From Hymenopus coronatus (Eukaryota; Arthropoda; Insecta; Mantodea; Hymenopodidae): DNA of 64,000 nt. Shown in pieces: positions 12,100 through 24,150 of this stretch (position 1 is the first letter of the stretch; every line of letters begins with the position of its first letter). Location of the stretch: assembly GCA_030762935.1 (NCBI GenBank), contig CM060900.1, positions 113,518,620 through 113,582,619 on the forward strand, given 5' to 3'. Both the position numbers and the translations under genes were made by a program. The notes under the pieces were generated by a model, which was not told where the DNA came from, did no database searches, and was given only the letters and a program-made list of their open reading frames with translations.

Positions 12100-12845
12100 A
12101 GATTCATTTTTTACTTTCTCTGCCACCTACAAAGTTTTACACAGTAGGTAAGGAAGACATTGCGTTCCACCCAAAAACTCAATGCAGAGATTTCATCGTA
12201 AATACATGCTTTAAGGATACTTGAACAAAAAAAAATAATTTTCAGAAAAAGGTAGGAGCGCGCGCGCATAACTCAAAAACAAAGTCGGTTAAGTACCAAA
12301 TTTGATATTTAAATTCAGTATCTTCGAAGGATGCGTCACGAAAAGTTTCAGGAAAATGCCCCACGCTAAACTACCCTTAACATGTAAGATTTTCCATTTT
12401 TTCTTAAAACTGACTAATGATTTTAGGCTAAAATCAGCATATATAAAAGATATTTATACAACAAACAAGTATTATGTTTGATTTTCTGGGAGTAGCCTCT
12501 TAAGCGTTCAGCCTATAGACGAGTTTTGCATAACGGGTAAAGATAGACAAAATCTTTATACACAAAAACTGTAGATGACGTTAACATTTCCAATTTATTT
12601 AAAATACTAGTTTATGTGAAACACAATTTTCTGTGGAGTTAAACATTACCAATATCCTCCTCGTTTTAAGTTTAAATTTCACAATACTGTAGACAACTTA
12701 GTCATGCAAGTAAACGGCGTAGCGACCAGCTCTTAAAAGATGACTATCTCTTAAGCCTTGTGCATTCCCTTATCCTCTTAAACCTGTAAGAAAAGTTGTA
12801 ATAAAATAATTTCTCGTAATGGTTATCCTGATTTGCCTAGTAGCC
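12100..12845 (-). repeat. Family alpha dispersed repeat
   Basis: Minus-orientation copy with CATAACTCAAAAACAAAGTC, GGATGCGTCACGAAAAG, AACTACCCTTAACATGTAAG, GATTTTCTGGGAGTAGCCTC and CTGTGGAGTTAAACATTACC. Alternating CG at 12257-12268 occupies the place where other copies carry GT repeats. Confidence 0.75.
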
Positions 12846-13249
12846 AACCTTAAGCAACAGTCATCACAGTAACTCAGAGGAAATGAACCCCAACAGGAGT
12901 GAAAATCACATGCAAATTTCTATTTGGGAAAACAGAACAGTCCAAATATTTGCAACTGCACGGCAAGAGTATGTTACTTTTTATGGTGAAGCAATGATAA
13001 AAACTATACTAAGCGTTCGTTTTCACTTTCCAAGCCACAAAAGTAGATTTTTAATCTTCAAACTCTCTAGAACAATTTAATATGATAAAACCACAACTTC
13101 ATAATTTAACGATTCTTCCTGGGGGGCTTTTGAAAACCCCCTCCCTGACCTATCCGTCCAAAACACTGTACTATTCTGCCTGCCAAATACCACATCTTAC
13201 TTTATTTTTTCCGATTTTTGTAAATACTGATACTAATGTTAATTTTAAA
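12846..13249. other. Non-coding, nothing recognised
   Basis: No gene or repeat recognised. Confidence 0.5.
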
Positions 13250-13530
13250 TCCCCTAGATGTGGTAACATCTAGCCTCCGATTCCTAGTCGGAAGTCGCAG
13301 GTTCAAACCCGGCGGAAAGCCATATAATTTTTTCCGGCGCAAAATTCCTTGGTATGGCTTTTTTCGGAAGAGGAGTAAAACTGGTGAATCCGTTTCGTAT
13401 ATTCACGGCACATAAAAGAAGCTCAAATTTGATAAACAGGACTCTGAGCAAAATAAAATGGTCTTTTATGCCCAATATGGAATGGGACACTGAGAACCAT
13501 AACAGTTAAAGAGCGCCCATAAATAAGAGA
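13250..13530 (+). mobile_element. SINE family B
   Basis: Box B in GCAGGTTCAAACCCGGCG. The family body follows: TTCCTTGGTATGGCTTTTTT, GGACTCTGAGCAAAATAAAA, GGTCTTTTATGCCC, AATGGGACACTGAGAACCAT and AAAGAGCGCCCATAAATA. Box A is weakly preserved (TGGTAACATC). Matches 14790-15065 and the reverse of 31583-31874. Confidence 0.75.
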
Positions 13531-13599
13531 GAAGAAATTCCCCCCATTTACAATTTCAGTGACTGGCCATCAGGGCCACAGATTCATATACTTCCATTA

Positions 13600-14305
13600 T
13601 TTACCTGATTCCTTGTAAGTAGGAGGAAACTAAGGGATAACACTTGGCTAAAGTGACAAGTAAAATATGTTAAAGGCTTACGCCATGTGGAACGATTGAA
13701 AAACGGTTCTCTTTTGCATTCCCGGGAGTAAACAAAAGAGATGAAACGAAAATTGACTTCCCGCATGAGAAAAATTGAAGTAGTATAAAACAAAATAACA
13801 ATAAGGAATATCTCTGACAGTTAACTCTACCAAAAATGTGTATGACAGATTGGGTTATAACGAGATCTACATTTTGTTTATCTATTACAATTTACGAGTT
13901 ATAAAAATGTCATCCTAAATGATGTCTTCAGAGACTATGCCCAGAAGATTCAATATATACACTTAGTTTTCATGAAAATATCTTAAAACATGTGGCATTT
14001 TAACAAAATCGTTAAAGCCATTTTTGAGAATATTAAAATGTTCGAAAAATGTTCCATGTAAAGGGTAGTTGGGGTTGGAGGAGCATCTTGAAAATCTTCG
14101 TGTCGCATCTTTGAACCTAAATACAAACTTTGGTATCTAACCGACAATTCGTTTTGAGCACACACAAACGGAGACTTTTATGAAAACGTCTTTTTTTAAT
14201 TTAGAGGCTCTCAAAACATGCATTTCCGATGAATCAAATTTTTGGGAGGAATACGTTACCTTCTCTATCTACTATTTACATTTTACTTACCTGCTAGAGA
14301 AAGTA
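13600..14305 (+). repeat. Family alpha dispersed repeat
   Basis: Plus-orientation copy: AAACAAAAGAGATGAAACGA, CCGCATGAGAAAAATTGAAG, AACGAGATCTACATTTTG, CCATGTAAAGGGTAGTTGGG, TCTTCGTGTCGCATCTTTG and TACCTTCTCTATCTACTATT. Confidence 0.75.
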
Positions 14306-14510
14306 TCAAGTATCTTGCTTATTGCATTGTCTAATAAATGCCACAAAAGCTTATAAGATCTCTCTTACTTGTACTATCTTATTTACATCATTTCTGTACG
14401 ATGAATAACTTAAACAAATTTTCACTACTGTAATTCCTGCTGGGAATTACTACTGTAATTCCTATCACCTCACACAACACGTATCTCAGGTCGTAGAAAA
14501 CAAATGCAGA

Positions 14511-14720
14511 CTGCCTCCTTGGTCGAGTGGTCAGCGAGCTGACCTCACCCAGAGATCCCGGGTTCGATTCCCGGCTGGAAATGTTTCTTTAATCACAATG
14601 ATTCCCTATCCCCCACAGCGTGTGTATGTGTGTTTGAGGAAAATAAAAAAAACATTTAAACCCAAGTAAAGAACCTACAAACGAGTTGTTTCTAATGCAA
14701 AGCTCTCGATATGACAGGCA
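14511..14720 (+). mobile_element. SINE family A
   Basis: Strong internal RNA polymerase III promoter of tRNA type: box A in TGGTCGAGTGGTCAGCGAG and box B in GGGTTCGATTCCCGGCTGG. Body ATTCCCTATCCCCCACAG, then GTGTGTTTGAGGAAAATAAA and ACGAGTTGTTTCTAATGC. Lacks a 3' acceptor strand, so not a tRNA gene. The right end is uncertain because it diverges from the copy at 32461 after CGATATGAC. Confidence 0.8.
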
Positions 14721-14789
14721 AAGCCAGTCGCAGGGTCTAGGGAGGAACTGTAGTCGAATGACAATGAAAGAAAACCTGTTTTTTTAAGT

Positions 14790-15065
14790 CGCCCTCCGTC
14801 GTGTACTGGTTAGCATGCCAACTTCATATACCCAAGATCGCGGGTTCAAACCGGCAGAGGACGATGGATTTTTTCGGGCGCTAAAGTCCTTAGCATGGCT
14901 TCCTTCGGAAGGGAAATACAGCCGTTGGTTCCGTGTGGTTTACGGCATGTAAACGAACTAAGTCTGATAGAGATGCCTCCGAGCGAAATTAAGCGGTCTT
15001 TCACGTCTAATATAGAATGGGACTCTGAGAACCACAGGAGTTAAAGAGCATCCATATATAAAACA
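14790..15065 (+). mobile_element. SINE family B, best preserved plus-strand copy
   Basis: Head with box A TGTACTGGTTAGCATGCC and box B GCGGGTTCAAACCGGC. Body ATGGCTTCCTTCGGAAGGGA, then GAAATTAAGCGGTCTTTCAC and ATAGAATGGGACTCTGAGAA, ending GAGCATCCATATATAAA. It lies 70 bp after the family A SINE. Confidence 0.8.
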
Positions 15066-17619
15066 ATTTCAATTTTTAACTGCCGGTTTTGCAAATACCA
15101 ACTTAGATACAGAAAGGGAGGGTGAGGGTGAGAGTGCAAAGGCAGAGAAAGGAACAGAGTGGAACGAAGAAAACGAAGTTGAAAACAAAGAACCACAGAT
15201 GCGTGTGCCTAATTTTAACGAAATAACACTAGCAGAGCTGCAGGTTCTACTAATAAATATTCCTAACAATTTCCATATGGTATGTAATAAAAAATATTTT
15301 ATGTTTTCATTTCTGCCTGTCATGTGTCTAAAAATAGGAATCTTAGCTCTTGACGTTTTAATAACACAGCGCGCTTTAATGATGTGTTAAAATGATCTAA
15401 AGTGACGTTTTAATTTGCTGGAACTGACAGATTCAACACGCACCAATGACATTATGGCCATTAAATTAAGCCCCATTATTTTGATGGTTAATCTTCAGAA
15501 CGGCGATAAGATGACTGTACTTGCCATGAAAGACAAAACAGTTCGGCCTTTGCCCACAAAATGCAACTCCAAATATGGGCATCGAGCCACACGTATCAAT
15601 GCGCGAGAAGAAAATTATCCACAGTAATCTCGCTAGAGGTTTTGATTTATCTACACAAAATCAAAACTCTGATGGGGTTTATCCTAATAATTGACGTTCA
15701 TGACTAAAAGAAAGCGTAAAATACTTGGCAAAAATCAACAGTATATAATATTTATTGAATTGCTAAAATACTGAACGTAATTTTAAGTTTACTATCGATT
15801 CGGGAAACACATTGCAAATGTAGAGTGTATTACAGATTATTGCAAACACAAACAAATGCTAGGGAGGTTAAACAAACGTGCTGGTAAGCAACCATGGTGG
15901 GATGAAACAAGTTGTTCCATACAGATTTATTGCTCAATAGTAGTGATAAGTCGCTAAATTCTGCATCGGCTGCTTAAAAAAAAAATACTGCTAAAAGTGT
16001 CAAATATCGCGAGAAAATTTAATTACAACACGGCTGGGTTTTTTTTTTTCGTCCCTTTATATTCGCATCCTTAAGAAATAACACCTCTGTTTAAAGTTTT
16101 CAGATATAGGTTTTATTAACATTTTACAATTACAAAAACTAGCATATTGCTATAAAGGTGCGGTTAAGTACAGTTTTGTAGTACAAGAAAGTAGGAAAAT
16201 AAAGTCCTGGCCATTGGAGGAAATAATTGGTTCGTAGTAAATAGAAATAAAGGAGTTGAGAGTGGAAAGAACTTTTGAAGACCAATCGTAACTGATAAGT
16301 GTTAGAAAATGCTATGGAATGCAGGAAAGAAATGGAAATGTTGAATAAAAGGGACTATTGAAAAGACTTGCAGCTAAAAGACTGTTTTTGTAATATGGGT
16401 TTCTTATTGCCTGGTAAATGGCTAGGGTCAATACCACAAAAATACGGAGGGAGAGGGAGGGAGAGAGAGTGAGAGAGTGTTCTTTATAGGGTTCTACACT
16501 GTTGCAACAATTTCGACCAAATTTGGCACAGATAGCCTTTAACACGAGGCGAAAATTACCGTCTAGCTTAGAATTCGAAATTCCGTCCCATTTCACAGGA
16601 TTAATTATTTAGCTTTATGTAATACCTACAAATTACCGCGAGACCATCTACATATAACATTGTCAATGTATATGACTTAACTCGAACATTGCCAATATAA
16701 GAAAAATAATTACTATTAATATTCAAAGGTGTCGAGCGCTATCATTGCATGATTGAAAAATTAACAATGTTTCGAAATCCATTGTATTAAGTAGATAATA
16801 TTTATCTCCAGGAACCGCGGATTTATGCACAACATTTTACAAGTTAACATATTTTGCCTTCCTTTTGTTCTGTCCGTGTTTTCTTAGTAATAAACGTATA
16901 TACGTGCATATACGGAAACTTATATTGACTACAACTATTCCATATAGCACCTTCTGTAACAATTATTAACTGCCTCCAAAAAACGAAAGGTTATTACTTG
17001 GGAAGGGCAACCTAATGCTAGAAGAACCAACTTGCAATGCTTAAGTAAGAACCACACTTTGGAGCCCCATTACTTTTGAATTCTTTACTTTCTCTGCTAG
17101 GTTTAGTAGGTACGTGAAGCATTGTATTCTAACCAGTATTCGAATCAGACTAAGTGGGGGGGACTTAAGAATCAGTATTTGTGATATATTTACTTCAGTA
17201 ATAGTAGAAATATCAGTAGTAGCGGCATTGGTGTGTTACGAATCTATCCATGCTGACCAACAATTGAACACTCGCCGTTGCAAAACCAGAAGTGTGGTAA
17301 AGTGCAAACTACAATCGTCACTGCTGGCGTAAACTGCTGCAGTTATGAACCCAACAGATTATCAGTTTGTCACTTTTTTTTTTTTTTATTCTTTATTTTA
17401 GGTCGCAGAAAATATACTCTTGTCACCCTCGGTTAATACTTTCCTGTATGTTGAATTACTGGATACCCATTACTGATATTTTGTTGCACATTAATTATTT
17501 TAATATCTAATTAAAATATTTAACTTGTAACGCACAACCTGTTGTCGCTAAAGCATCTAGCTTACTAGGCGATACGGTTATAAATCCTAAGAAAATCCAT
17601 TAAAATAAGGTAATAAATG
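15066..17619. other. Non-coding, simple repeats only
   Basis: About 2.5 kb without a recognisable gene. A GA-rich tract (16444-16480) and a GGGAGGGTGAGGGTGAG tract (about 15116-15134) are simple sequence. About 17088-17150 looks like the outer edge of family alpha on the minus strand (TACTTTCTCTGCTAGG, then GCATTGTATTCTAACC). Confidence 0.5.
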
Positions 17620-17770
17620 AGGTATACAGAAGTGGTTGGCGACTGGACTTATCTACTAGAGTGTCTCAGGTTCGATTTCCGGCCGGGTTTTAATTAAGAT
17701 CATGCCCTACATTCCATAGATTCTGGAAACGAGGTTGTGAGAGAAATATATAAGTAAAATCCATAAAAAC
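17620..17770 (+). mobile_element. Probable SINE (family H), single copy
   Basis: Box-B-like CTCAGGTTCGATTTCCGGCC follows GTTGGCGACTGGACTTATCT. The body has CCCTACATTCCATAGATTCT and ends near CCAACAAAACTAACC. The promoter-then-body order is like family A, but I see no second copy, so the call is tentative. Confidence 0.45.
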
Positions 17771-18718
17771 CAACAAAACTAACCTAAAAATTCAAAAATC
17801 TAAAAACAGCATCAAATGTTTCAGTCAAACCCCAGAAATGTCCATAGCAGTTGAAGAAGGCTACAGGACGAGCAAGTGAGATATTCAAGGTTGTTTTCTG
17901 AAAAAAAATTAAAATCGCAAGACAACATTTGAAATTGACAATGCGGCCTCTACGGTACTTCAAGTTTTCACTACAAATAATACTACCGTTGTTGTAACAT
18001 TTATTAATGCTTAATAAAGTACGCGGCCATCTGAAGATAACCTGGATTTCAGGGTTAAGCCTAGATAAAATTAAAGGGCGCCTCACGGTATCCTCGCTTA
18101 ACCCTAGTTGGCTGCATTAGTGTACTACATTTGCCCTTTTTTCCTTTAATTCAAGTTTAAAACTGGATTTCTAGTAAAACATAAATTGGAATAAACCTAT
18201 AAAATTATTATATAAAATAAATAGAGAAAATAGAAATGAAAATAAATGTAGATCCGTTATTAATCTTTTTCCTCCCAATTAAAAGTTTAGATTCTTCTAA
18301 ACCAGTTTTCATAATCCTGCCAAAGGCACCACCAAAAAAGTGGTTCAAATGGTCATCAGTGTTATGTGATAGGTAATGGTATGGCTACCCATTCAAAGCA
18401 AAATGTTGAAAGTTCAAATCCCAGTGACTGTGGTAAAAGGACGGGGAGAGCCCTAGTAAAATAATCGGTGTGGTGGTTGGAAGTTAATTAGGTTACATTT
18501 GACTGTAGTTATGTGGGTTTTACTCTTTTGTTTATTTAAAACAATTACTGCAATTTTAGGGCAAAAAGTGCATATAAACGGTCTTTATTACTTGTCGTTT
18601 ATGGTTGAAGGTTAGTATAACATGAAATTTGTCTTAGAGTACAACCCTATTTGTATAGTTACGCTCAAAACAAGCGGAACTTATAGGTACCGACAGGCAA
18701 CAAAGGGTTAAAGTCGGA
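17771..18718. other. Non-coding with a weak tRNA-like patch
   Basis: No gene seen. Around 18370-18425 GTAATGGTATGGCTACCC and GAAAGTTCAAATCCCAG are spaced like box A and box B and could be an old SINE head, but the body is not recognised. Confidence 0.35.
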
Positions 18719-19064
18719 GAGATCCATAGTGATCACTGACAGTTGCCTTACCTCGTGGCCGCTCGTCACCGTTACCAATTCATCCCGTCCAAGCACCAAA
18801 CTCTCTCAGTCGCTTGGCAGAGGCTCTTGTCTTTCATCTTCATCGTTGTTTCTAAAGTCAAAGTCACTGCCATTGTCATTACCCTTGCTTATAACTACGA
18901 GTACATTACTCAGCGTCAACTGAAACTGCATTGAGAAATGTTTGCTAAATCTTGCAACAAGGATGACATCATTGCTAACGCAGCATGAATCTATTGGCAC
19001 GCACACAAACACCTCTTTATCAGCCAAGACAGAGCGCTGGCAGTCAGGGATCACTATGGATCTC
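18719..19064. mobile_element. 346-bp element with 22-bp terminal inverted repeats
   Basis: Left end 18719-18740 and right end 19043-19064 are inverted copies matching at 21 of 22 positions (GATCCATAGTGATCACTGAC at the left end). The inside is more GC-rich than the flanks and carries an 82-residue open frame on the minus strand (19054-18806) with an acidic patch NDNGSDFDFRNNDEDERQ. That patch looks like a transposase N-terminal acidic region, but nothing catalytic is present. No clear target duplication. A non-autonomous DNA transposon is the simplest reading. Confidence 0.55.
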
Positions 19065-20329
19065 CCCGAGTTGTGTCACGCACAGATTTACTACGCCTTT
19101 AAAATTAAGTACCAGAGAATATATCTGAAAATCTATCATTATGAACTGGCATATTCGCTGAAACATATCTAAATGTCGCATCAGTAAAATCAGTGTTTGA
19201 AACATGAGGAATGCATTTTCGACATTTTTGGCTATGATATAAGTGCAATGGATCCTCAAGCTTCTGACTTGTTACCTGAATTTTGCTAATACTGCTTAAA
19301 AATTCATTACATTCGATGGACCATCTGGGACAGATATTCAATAACGTTAACCAGTCACAAAGGAATTGCCCACTCAAAATGAAAATGTTGAGTAAACTAC
19401 ACATCAATGTGCCCATATAAATAGTATTTACACATCATATGACATAAAATAAAACATTTAAGACAATTTCAAGCAATCTCAACGTGAATAAAACCACTGT
19501 GAAAACCTTATAAATTACCTAACTCGTCAAATTTTGTATGCAGCGAGCAAGATTTTGCATATGTACGATAAAACGAACATACACAAGCATTAAACCACTG
19601 AATTCAATGACCTGAAGTTTCAACTGGAGAAAAATTGCGAACCTGCAGAGTATTTTCGAAATTTAATTTCTGAAGCTATTAAGCAGGCGAACATTTTCCT
19701 ATGTGCAAATCAGTAGATTACATTTTTATAAATATAAAGATATATAAGTCTAACAATTCAATTAAATGTAATATTAACTATAACTACAGTTTTAATTAGC
19801 TCCGAAAATTCATTTAACAGCCACCTTCATACCGTGAGGGAGTGACTACGACCAGATAATGCGGGGATTCCCCGATGTGACGTAAGCTATTGATTGCGTT
19901 GCGCGTGAGCCATCATCGGTGCTGAACTGTTTCAAAAGTGATTCAATTGTACATATTATTTGGAAATATCATATTTGTAAATCAAAGAGATTCAACGAAT
20001 AAAATAGAAATACACACGTAAAATATAGACACAGACGAAAGTTTCGGACAAATGTAATATGTTATTTTGAACCATAACAATAAAGTTTTAAAAAACACGG
20101 ATTTTTCTTTCGTGATCACGCGTTGTCCTCCTTCAGCCTTCTAACAACTAGTATTAGTAATTCAACAAAAATGTTCGTGTTCGACAAGATGTGATCATTT
20201 CTTTACCATCAGCTGATATGCTTGAAGATAAGTATTCAGACTCGCCTCAATTTGATGGCATAAACGATGTAAACAGTACCTATAGATCAGTAATGTACTT
20301 GCAGTCGTCCTGTGCATATACTATACAGT
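19065..20329. other. Non-coding, nothing recognised
   Basis: No gene or repeat recognised. A short GC-richer patch at 19815-19925 contains GATGTGACGTAAGC but no other promoter sign. Confidence 0.45.
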
Positions 20330-21258
20330 GTATATTTGCCATAATGGGGCGCAATGCGATTGAGGAAAGAAAAATTTACCTTTATAACTAAGGAAAAACA
20401 TTTGCAGAAATAGCTCTTGCTGTCTAAAGAAGCCATAAAACATGTCCAGCATCCTAAAAAGCTGCAATGAAAGGAAAATAGTCATCAACAGAGCAAGATA
20501 CGGACGTCCAAGTAAACTTAGCCACAGGGACATGAAAACCATTACCAGAATGGTGCAGTAAGATCCACGAATTTCAGCATTCAAAATCACTGCCCTCTTA
20601 AAGGAAACCCTCGGAAAAACGGTCCATGTCCGAAAACCCTACGTCAGTAAAGCAAATCAGCAAAGGCGCAAGGAATTTGTAGGTAAAGATGATAAGTTCT
20701 GATACAGGGCATTGTAGTCGGATAAACGCAAGTTCAATTTGTACCACAATGAGGGCCAAATCATAAGAATAAAGAATGGGATGTTAAAGAGTGTGCAAGC
20801 CTCAGTCAAACGTGGAGGGGCTAGTGTTTTGGTTTGGGATGTATGGCTGCATCAGATGTGCGGAAGCTTGTAATAATTGTTGGAATCATGGACATGTATG
20901 TCTATTAGAACATATTGAAACAAAATGTGAAAGTGAGCGCTAAGAAGCTAGGTTACGGTAGGAGTTTCTACTTTCGGCAAAATAATGATCTCAACCACAC
21001 GCACATAGTCAACCTTTGAATTGTATATAATGTCCCTCATATTCTGCACACACCACATCAGTCCCCGGATGTAAATCTTATTGATAATATCTTGAATGAA
21101 TTTCAGAATAGGTTGAATAATCGGTTAATCATAAAGTCATCTGAAACACATCATTCTAGAAGAATGTAAACCATTAAGTTGTGACTATCAGGAAGCATGC
21201 ACACGCCATGCCTAAAACATTAAGGACCATCATACAAAGAAGAAGACAACCAAATATG
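20330..21258 (+). pseudogene. Tc1-like transposase relic
   Basis: Decayed Tc1/mariner superfamily element. Across shifting frames one reads an N-terminal helix-turn-helix remnant (MGRNAIEERKIYL, then TFAEIALAV), a second DNA-binding part (HRDMKTITRMVQ, DPRISAFKITALLKE), LYHNEG, the strand VKRGGASVLVW, and the C-terminal catalytic block HQSPDVNLIDNILNEFQNR, equivalent to the usual PQSPDLNPIEN.W. The final acidic residue there is D in place of E. Many stops and frame changes; non-functional. Terminal repeats were not identified. Confidence 0.8.
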
Positions 21259-21274
21259 TTTGTGTCAGAATGCT

Positions 21275-21378
21275 TTTTTTGGTAGCTTAACGTCCTTTAA
21301 CCTGGTTGGTAATATTGGACGATGAATGGAATTGGTGAAATGATGCTCAAATGTTCTCGGGGCCATGGAGCTTAAAGT
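21275..21378 (-). mobile_element. SINE family F, 3' fragment
   Basis: Matches the 3' body of the copy at 7530-7765: GGTAGCTTAACGTCCTTTAA, GGACGATGAATGGAATTGG, GAAATGATGCTCAAATG and CCATGGAGCTTAAAGTTA. The tRNA-like head is missing, so it is 5'-truncated. It lies just beyond the Tc1 relic. Confidence 0.65.
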
Positions 21379-22049
21379 TAAATTAATTTTCAAAAGGTTC
21401 ATTTAATGCGTATTTAATTGTGCTCCTCAATAAGGTGTAGTGTTATATATCTAATGAAATATCTAGTTTTTTATATTAACGGAATAGAAATGTTCAGTTG
21501 AATTATTGGTGTCTGAATACTCATGTCTGTCTGTGTACATGTGAAACAAGCAAATATGCAAATGCTTTAATATTATATAGAACAGGCAAACTACGACATA
21601 TGTGCAACATAAAATATTGTTTATAATTGGAAATTTACTAGTAAACTCGCTTAAAAAGTGAGCATACCTTCTGACGGTAGAGAAGAAATATGCAATTGCA
21701 TGTATAACATCGCTTTCTATTTGATTAATAGGGCCCGGATTCTTAGGTTTTAACCAAATTTTCCCCTTTGAATTTACGAACCATTTTCAGGATATTAATA
21801 TTTCACACATTCTGGTGTCAAATATACGAGTTTCGTTGTATCTAAAATACTCAACTATCGATCTAAACTGTCAAATATCTTTCATTTCACATTATAAAAT
21901 ACGTATATACCCAAATATCCCACTTTGTTGCTTTCCTCTCATATAAGAGACACATAATACAGCATACATTATTCTCTGCTTAAACTGCACAACTCTCGTC
22001 ACCTATGGGTTTTGGATATTATTGCCAATACTTCCAGTAAAGCAGTGCC
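21379..22049. other. Non-coding, possible transposon end
   Basis: No gene seen. TAGGGCCCGGATTCT at 21728 resembles TAGAGCCCGGATTTT at 50167, a candidate hAT end, but has no partner here. Confidence 0.35.
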
Positions 22050-23005
22050 TGGCACCAGTGAGTGATGTTATGTTCAAAGCTGGATAAAATTATTACTACA
22101 GTAGTGATATTAAATCTGGACACGTTTTCGTTGAATTAACTTTCAAATTTGAATACTACATTCCACTCTTTCAGGATAATTCTTATATTATAAATTGTAG
22201 CCAGGAAGTGTTACCATAACATTATAGTATTGAACCCTTTACCATAAACTGGAGCTGATTTGGGTCTTAAGTGTTACTTTGGTCCAACTTTGGAAAACAT
22301 GTTTTATAAAGATAAACATATATTTTTATATTGTATCCAATGTGAAAATTACATTTATTGCTCTCATGTTACATAGAGGAGCTAGATTTGAAGAAATATT
22401 TCTTTTTCAACACCATGAACACCAAAATCTCATAAACAGCAGATTTCCCCAATATCGCCCCCTCTCTATTACGGGAGTATTAATGTATTATATTTCAAAT
22501 TGGATACTGTATAAAATAAAACATAAATTCCCAAATATATTTATGTCATTATGCATACAATAATAAATATAATAAATTATTACTCTCATATAATAGGGGT
22601 TTAATAATTAGGCAAATGTTGTATTTAAGATTATGGTGTTCATGGTATTGAAATGTCAGTCCTATCATTACTAGATTTCCCAAATTTGATCTCCCCTATA
22701 TAAGGGCAGTAATTCCGATTTTCCATTGCATACAACAAACATATACGTAAGGGTATATTTATAAAATGTTTTCCAAAATTGGGTTAAATTAATTCATTAA
22801 GCGTAAAATTAGCTCCACTTTATGGTAAAGGGCTTCATACTATATTATGAAACACTTCCTAGCATAATTTATCAGATAAGAATGATGCTGACTGCGAGTT
22901 GATTGCAATATACAAATATGGAAGTAACTTTAGCAAAAGTGTCCAGAATTAGTATCACTTCTGTGTTACATAATTATTGCCAATTGGACAGATTATAAAC
23001 CACTC
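22050..23005. repeat. Long inverted repeat 1 (foldback, ~470-bp arms)
   Basis: The left half read forward and the right half read on the other strand align collinearly over most of their length, centred near 22535. Paired landmarks: CCTTTACCATAAACTGGAGC (22239) with CCTTTACCATAAAGTGGAGC (reverse of about 22812-22831); TTTGGAAAACATGTTTTATA (22290) with TTTGGAAAACATTTTATAAA (reverse of about 22757-22786); CACCATGAACACCAAAATCT with ATACCATGAACACCATAATC (reverse of about 22630-22650); TCTGGACACGTTTTCG with TCTGGACACTTTTGC. Arms are imperfect with small indels, so this is old. A transcript would fold into a long hairpin. No open frame inside. Confidence 0.8.
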
Positions 23006-23309
23006 CTGGATTTGAAGACATGAAACCGACTTTTTCAGTACTCTAGGGAGAAAAGCATACAGGAAAGTTGACTCTAGGGGCTATAGCATTTAAATCTATG
23101 AACCTAGACTCCAAAGCCATATTCTGTGGATATATCCTATTCTTCACTACAACAATGTGCTTGTGATAATGCATATCTTTGTCATGACTACTGCAACGCC
23201 TCACCCACTCGTCCAAAAGCAAGAGATACAGCGAAAACTACTGTGTGCAAGTTTTCTGGTGAAAAGTTTTCGCCAGGATGAAATCATAAATGTGAACCTT
23301 TAAATAAAA
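23006..23309. other. Spacer between two long inverted repeats
   Basis: No gene or repeat recognised in this 300-bp spacer. Confidence 0.45.
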
Positions 23310-24150
23310 CAATAAAAGAGTAATTATGCAGAACTTCGGCCGCTCTAAAAATCGAATAAAACTAAGTGTGAGTGATTGACTTTGTATTTTTGATGACGAT
23401 TTTAAAGGTTTTATTGGTCGGAAAGCTTGTTTTTCTTATTATAGACAAATTCATGTGCATGCTAGAACGGTTGGTGTTTTGCGTACAAGACGGATCTTTA
23501 CCAAATTATATATATTAACAAGTGTTATATAAATATAATAGTATAAGTGTTATACAAATAAATAATCAATGGTTTTGTAATGTTCTAAACATTTCTCCGC
23601 CAAGTACTACCACAATAGAAAATTAGAAACAAATTTATATGTACACACTAACCGTAAAGGATTTGAACCTGACCTCACGCTAAATTTTAAAACCATCCGA
23701 CTCAGTGGTTTCGTTTACAGGAACAGAAACAACTACTATATTCACACTAACCGCTGAATTATTCCTACGAGTTCTCACGACGCGGTAATCCTGCCAAGAG
23801 CGACCAATAATTACAGTCTTCCACCAGCAACGAAACCGAGCTTTTTCATTATAAATCCACTTTTATTTTATGCAAGTATTTCAGCATATTCATACTATAA
23901 AAACATTCATTATTCATATAATACTCGTTTATGTATAATTATTTGGTAAATATCCGTTGTAATCGCAAAATACCAATCGTTCCAGCATGCGCATTCGTCT
24001 ATACTAATAAAAAAAAAAAAAAAAACAAGCTTTTCCGACTAATAAAACCTTTGAAATCGTCATTAGAAATACAAAGTCAACAAATCACACTTATTTTCAT
24101 TCGATTTTTTTTAGAGCGGCCCAAGTTCTGCATAATAACCATACCTTTAT
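23310..24150. repeat. Long inverted repeat 2 (foldback, ~250-bp arms)
   Basis: Left arm about 23310-23560 and right arm about 23900-24150 are inverted copies. Pairs: TTATGCAGAACTTCGGCCGC (23324) with TTATGCAGAACTTGGGCCGC (reverse of 24117-24136); GACGATTTTAAAGGTTTTAT with GACGATTTCAAAGGTTTTAT; GCATGCTAGAACGGTTGGT with GCATGCTGGAACGATTGGT; GGATCTTTACCAAATTATA with GGATATTTACCAAATAATTA. The loop (about 23600-23840) carries a minus-strand box-B-like AGGTTCAAATCCTTTACGG. Arms are better matched than in the neighbouring repeat, so it is probably younger. Confidence 0.85.

Noticed and set aside
14512..14583. Possible tRNA gene (box A and box B present)
   Set aside because: No 3' acceptor strand pairs with the 5' end, and a SINE body shared with other copies follows. 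The same applies to the heads at 32461, 39959-40262 (minus) and 7741-7762 (minus).
23998..24012. TCTATACTAATA followed by A-run, resembling a Helitron 5' end
   Set aside because: It lies inside the right arm of a long inverted repeat, and the other arm has a similar TCTATAATAA; no Helitron coding or 3' end is linked to it.
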